DNA from: Paenibacillus sp. FSL H7-0331
GTDB taxonomy: Bacteria > Bacillota > Bacilli > Paenibacillales > NBRC-103111
NCBI RefSeq assembly: GCF_001956045.1
Contig: NZ_MRTH01000001.1
Coordinates: forward strand, 496,001-560,000
Length of the DNA: 64,000 bases
Direction of reading: 5' to 3'
Position numbers and translations under genes: made by a program. Shown here one piece after another: positions 62,272 through 64,000 of this stretch; positions within the stretch are counted from its first letter, which is position 1, and each line of letters begins with the position of its first letter. A model generated the notes under the pieces. The model was not told the origin of the DNA, did no database searches, and saw only the letters and a list, made by a program, of their open reading frames with translations.

Positions 62272-63138
62272 TTATCCTTTTACCGCACCGAGCATAATTC
62301 CTTTGACAAAATATTTTTGAATAAATGGATACACACATACAATCGGAATAACCACACATAAAATGGCTGCCGCACGAATCGTCTCGGGGGTGACCTCCTT
62401 GAATACATCCGTGATGACCGTATCTGATGTTTTCTCATCCGTCACAAGCTGGAGCAGGAACATTTGCAGCGGCATCAAGCGTCTCTCTGTAATGTACATC
62501 ATCGCCTGAAAAAAGCTGTTCCAATAGCCAACCGCGTAAAACATCGAAATCGTCGCCAGCGCCGGCTTGGATAAGGGCAAGTAAATGGACCCAAGAATAC
62601 GCCAGTTATTGGCACCATCCATGCGAGCTGATTCCTCCAGAGATTCCGGGACTCCCATGAAAAAATTGCGTATGAGAATCAGGTTAAAAGGAGCCAGCGC
62701 AACCGGCAAAATGAGGCCCCACAACGAATTCATCAGCCCCACCTGCTTAACGACCAGATAAGTCGGAATCAGACCCCCGCTAAAAAACATCGTGATCACG
62801 AACAGCATCATTAGAAATCTGCCGTAGGGCAATGTTTTTTTGGATAAAGCATACGCTGCCAGGACCGTTAGAGCCATACTAATCAAGGTTCCTGCCACCG
62901 TAATGAATATCGAATTGCCAAACGAGTAAAAAAATTGCTTGTTGGAAAGCACATATTGATACGACATCAGATTAAAGCCTTGGGGCCACAAGGTGATGTC
63001 CTTGGCTAATACATGTGCTTCACTGCTTAACGATTTGGCGGCAATATGAATGAACGGCAATATCATCGATAGAGAAACGAGTGACAAGAGCAGCACATTC
63101 ACATAGCTGAATACAGATTCGCCTTTTGTTTGTATCAT
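62272..63138 (-). CDS. Carbohydrate ABC permease, LplC/YtcP type
   Basis: A 288-residue MalG-like permease with six membrane helices, the EAA loop PESLEESARMDGANNWRIL near 180-200, and the C-terminus YFVKGIMLGAVKG. The ATG at 63136-63138 has AGGACGG upstream. The gene starts 22 bases after the LplB-type permease stop. Confidence 0.92.
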   Translation of the reverse strand: MIQTKGESVFSYVNVLLLSLVSLSMILPFIHIAAKSLSSEAHVLAKDITLWPQGFNLMSYQYVLSNKQFFYSFGNSIFITVAGTLISMALTVLAAYALSKKTLPYGRFLMMLFVITMFFSGGLIPTYLVVKQVGLMNSLWGLILPVALAPFNLILIRNFFMGVPESLEESARMDGANNWRILGSIYLPLSKPALATISMFYAVGYWNSFFQAMMYITERRLMPLQMFLLQLVTDEKTSDTVITDVFKEVTPETIRAAAILCVVIPIVCVYPFIQKYFVKGIMLGAVKG

Positions 63139-63160
63139 GGAGACCACCGTCCTTCTATCA

Positions 63161-64000
63161 TTAAAATACGCCCTCTTCACCCATTTTTCTTGCCAAATAA
63201 TTAGCCAGCAGCAGCAGCACACAGCCAATAACGGATTTAAAAAGTCCGGCAGCTGTCGTCAAGCCAAACTGCATCGTACCTAAACCAACGCGAAATACAT
63301 AGGTATCAATAATATCCGCGACGTCATATACGACCGGATTGTACATGACCAGAACCTGCTCGAACCCGGCATCCAGCACATGACCAAGCCTCAATAACAG
63401 CAGCACGATGATCGTCGATCGAATCCCCGGCAAGGAAACATGCCAAATCTGTCTTAGTCTTCCGGCTCCATCGACCGTTGCCGCCTGAAACAGCTCCTCA
63501 TTAATCCCAATCAAGGCAGCCAAATAAATAATCGCGCCCCAACCCGCTTCCTTCCACACATCGGAATAGACGAGAATCCAACGGAACAGCCGTTCATCAG
63601 ATAAGAAAAAAACAGGCTGCAGGCCAAGTACTTCCAACGCCTTGTTGACGATACCACTGTTGGGCGACAGCAAATCTACGGCAATCCCTCCAATAACGAC
63701 CCACGAAATGAAGTGAGGCAGGTAGGTAACCGTTTGCACAGCACGCTTGAACCGAACCAGCCTAAGCTCATTTAAGAGCAATGCCAACAGAATTGGGGCC
63801 GGGAATCCGACAATCAGCTTCATCAGGCTGATGTATAACGTGTTGCGCACCACTCTTGGAAATTCATCAAACAAAAACAGCTCGCGAAAATATTGCAGTC
63901 CAACCCATTTGCTGTTCATGACTCCCTGAATGAGGTTGTAGTCTTTAAATGCAATCACAACGCCGTACATCGGGACATATTTGAAAATAATCAAAAAAAG
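63161..64000 (-). CDS. Carbohydrate ABC permease, LplB/YteP type (N-terminus outside window)
   Basis: 279 codons of a MalF-like permease; the start lies beyond the right edge, because the frame is open to the last base (LFLIIFKYVPMYGVVIAFKDY). It shows ELRLVRFKRAVQTVTYLPHF and the EAA loop NEELFQAATVDGAGRLRQIW. First visible gene of the operon. Confidence 0.92.
   Translation of the reverse strand, partial: LFLIIFKYVPMYGVVIAFKDYNLIQGVMNSKWVGLQYFRELFLFDEFPRVVRNTLYISLMKLIVGFPAPILLALLLNELRLVRFKRAVQTVTYLPHFISWVVIGGIAVDLLSPNSGIVNKALEVLGLQPVFFLSDERLFRWILVYSDVWKEAGWGAIIYLAALIGINEELFQAATVDGAGRLRQIWHVSLPGIRSTIIVLLLLRLGHVLDAGFEQVLVMYNPVVYDVADIIDTYVFRVGLGTMQFGLTTAAGLFKSVIGCVLLLLANYLARKMGEEGVF

Noticed and set aside
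1..64000. CRISPR arrays, tRNA or rRNA genes, insertion sequences, phage or toxin-antitoxin modules
   Set aside because: I read both strands and found no regular repeat-spacer array, no cloverleaf or rRNA sequence, and no transposase or integrase-like protein.

Overview
The window reads like the chromosome of a spore-forming, saprophytic Paenibacillus-type Firmicute. Evidence: strong GGAGG ribosome sites with frequent TTG/GTG starts, a gerB-gerA-gerC germination operon, an SLH-anchored surface protein, a TatA/TatC pair of the Gram-positive type, many lipoprotein-based CUT1 carbohydrate ABC systems without their own ATPase, and many AraC regulators including the YesM/YesN-type histidine kinase/response regulator pairs typical of Paenibacillaceae. 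Base composition looks even throughout. I saw no rRNA, tRNA, CRISPR array or insertion sequence.

Layout. 1-4918: the start of an LplB-type permease running off the left edge, a receiver-less AraC gene next to a small repeat cluster, and a complete YesM/YesN-like two-component pair. 5123-17421: a carbohydrate-use island with a binding protein, two permeases and an oxidoreductase on the minus strand, a divergent response regulator and kinase, then a second near-identical oxidoreductase, a cupin-AraC regulator, a nitrilase and a GNAT-nitrilase fusion. 17422-27465: two back-to-back Pho-box-like promoters, a beta-propeller surface protein, TatA/TatC beside a Tat-dependent FAD dehydrogenase complex and its cytochrome c, and an FbpABC-type ABC importer. 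27647-31173: a methyltransferase, DedA protein and VanRS-like two-component operon, plus two small genes. 31375-38142: a germination receptor operon and a large RND exporter. 38318-45533: DJ-1 protein, a Cys/Ser/Gly-tailed membrane protein, a DeoR regulator facing an EamA-phosphodiesterase operon, MarR, and a Na+/H+ antiporter.

45831-52145: a second CUT1 operon with an oxidoreductase and a 51-codon lead gene, divergent from an AraC activator, with another AraC gene converging on it. 52299-57787: an NlpC/P60 cell-wall hydrolase and a 1397-residue cohesin/NEAT/SLH heme-type surface protein with two Fur-box-like sites upstream. 57788-64000: a dioxygenase, creatininase-like amidohydrolase and aldo/keto reductase downstream of an LplBCA-type importer that runs off the right edge; the two transcription units downstream of the importer carry an identical 18-bp upstream motif.

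Common theme: uptake and breakdown of glycans or glycosides under dedicated AraC-type control, with phosphate- and iron-responsive surface functions embedded. The most checkable new observations are the divergent Pho-box promoter pair at 17457-17595, the 18-bp repeat motif at 58582/60593, the DeoR-type operator at 42794-42836, the palindrome shared by divergent promoters at 38921-38935, and the missing nucleophilic cysteine in the GNAT-nitrilase.
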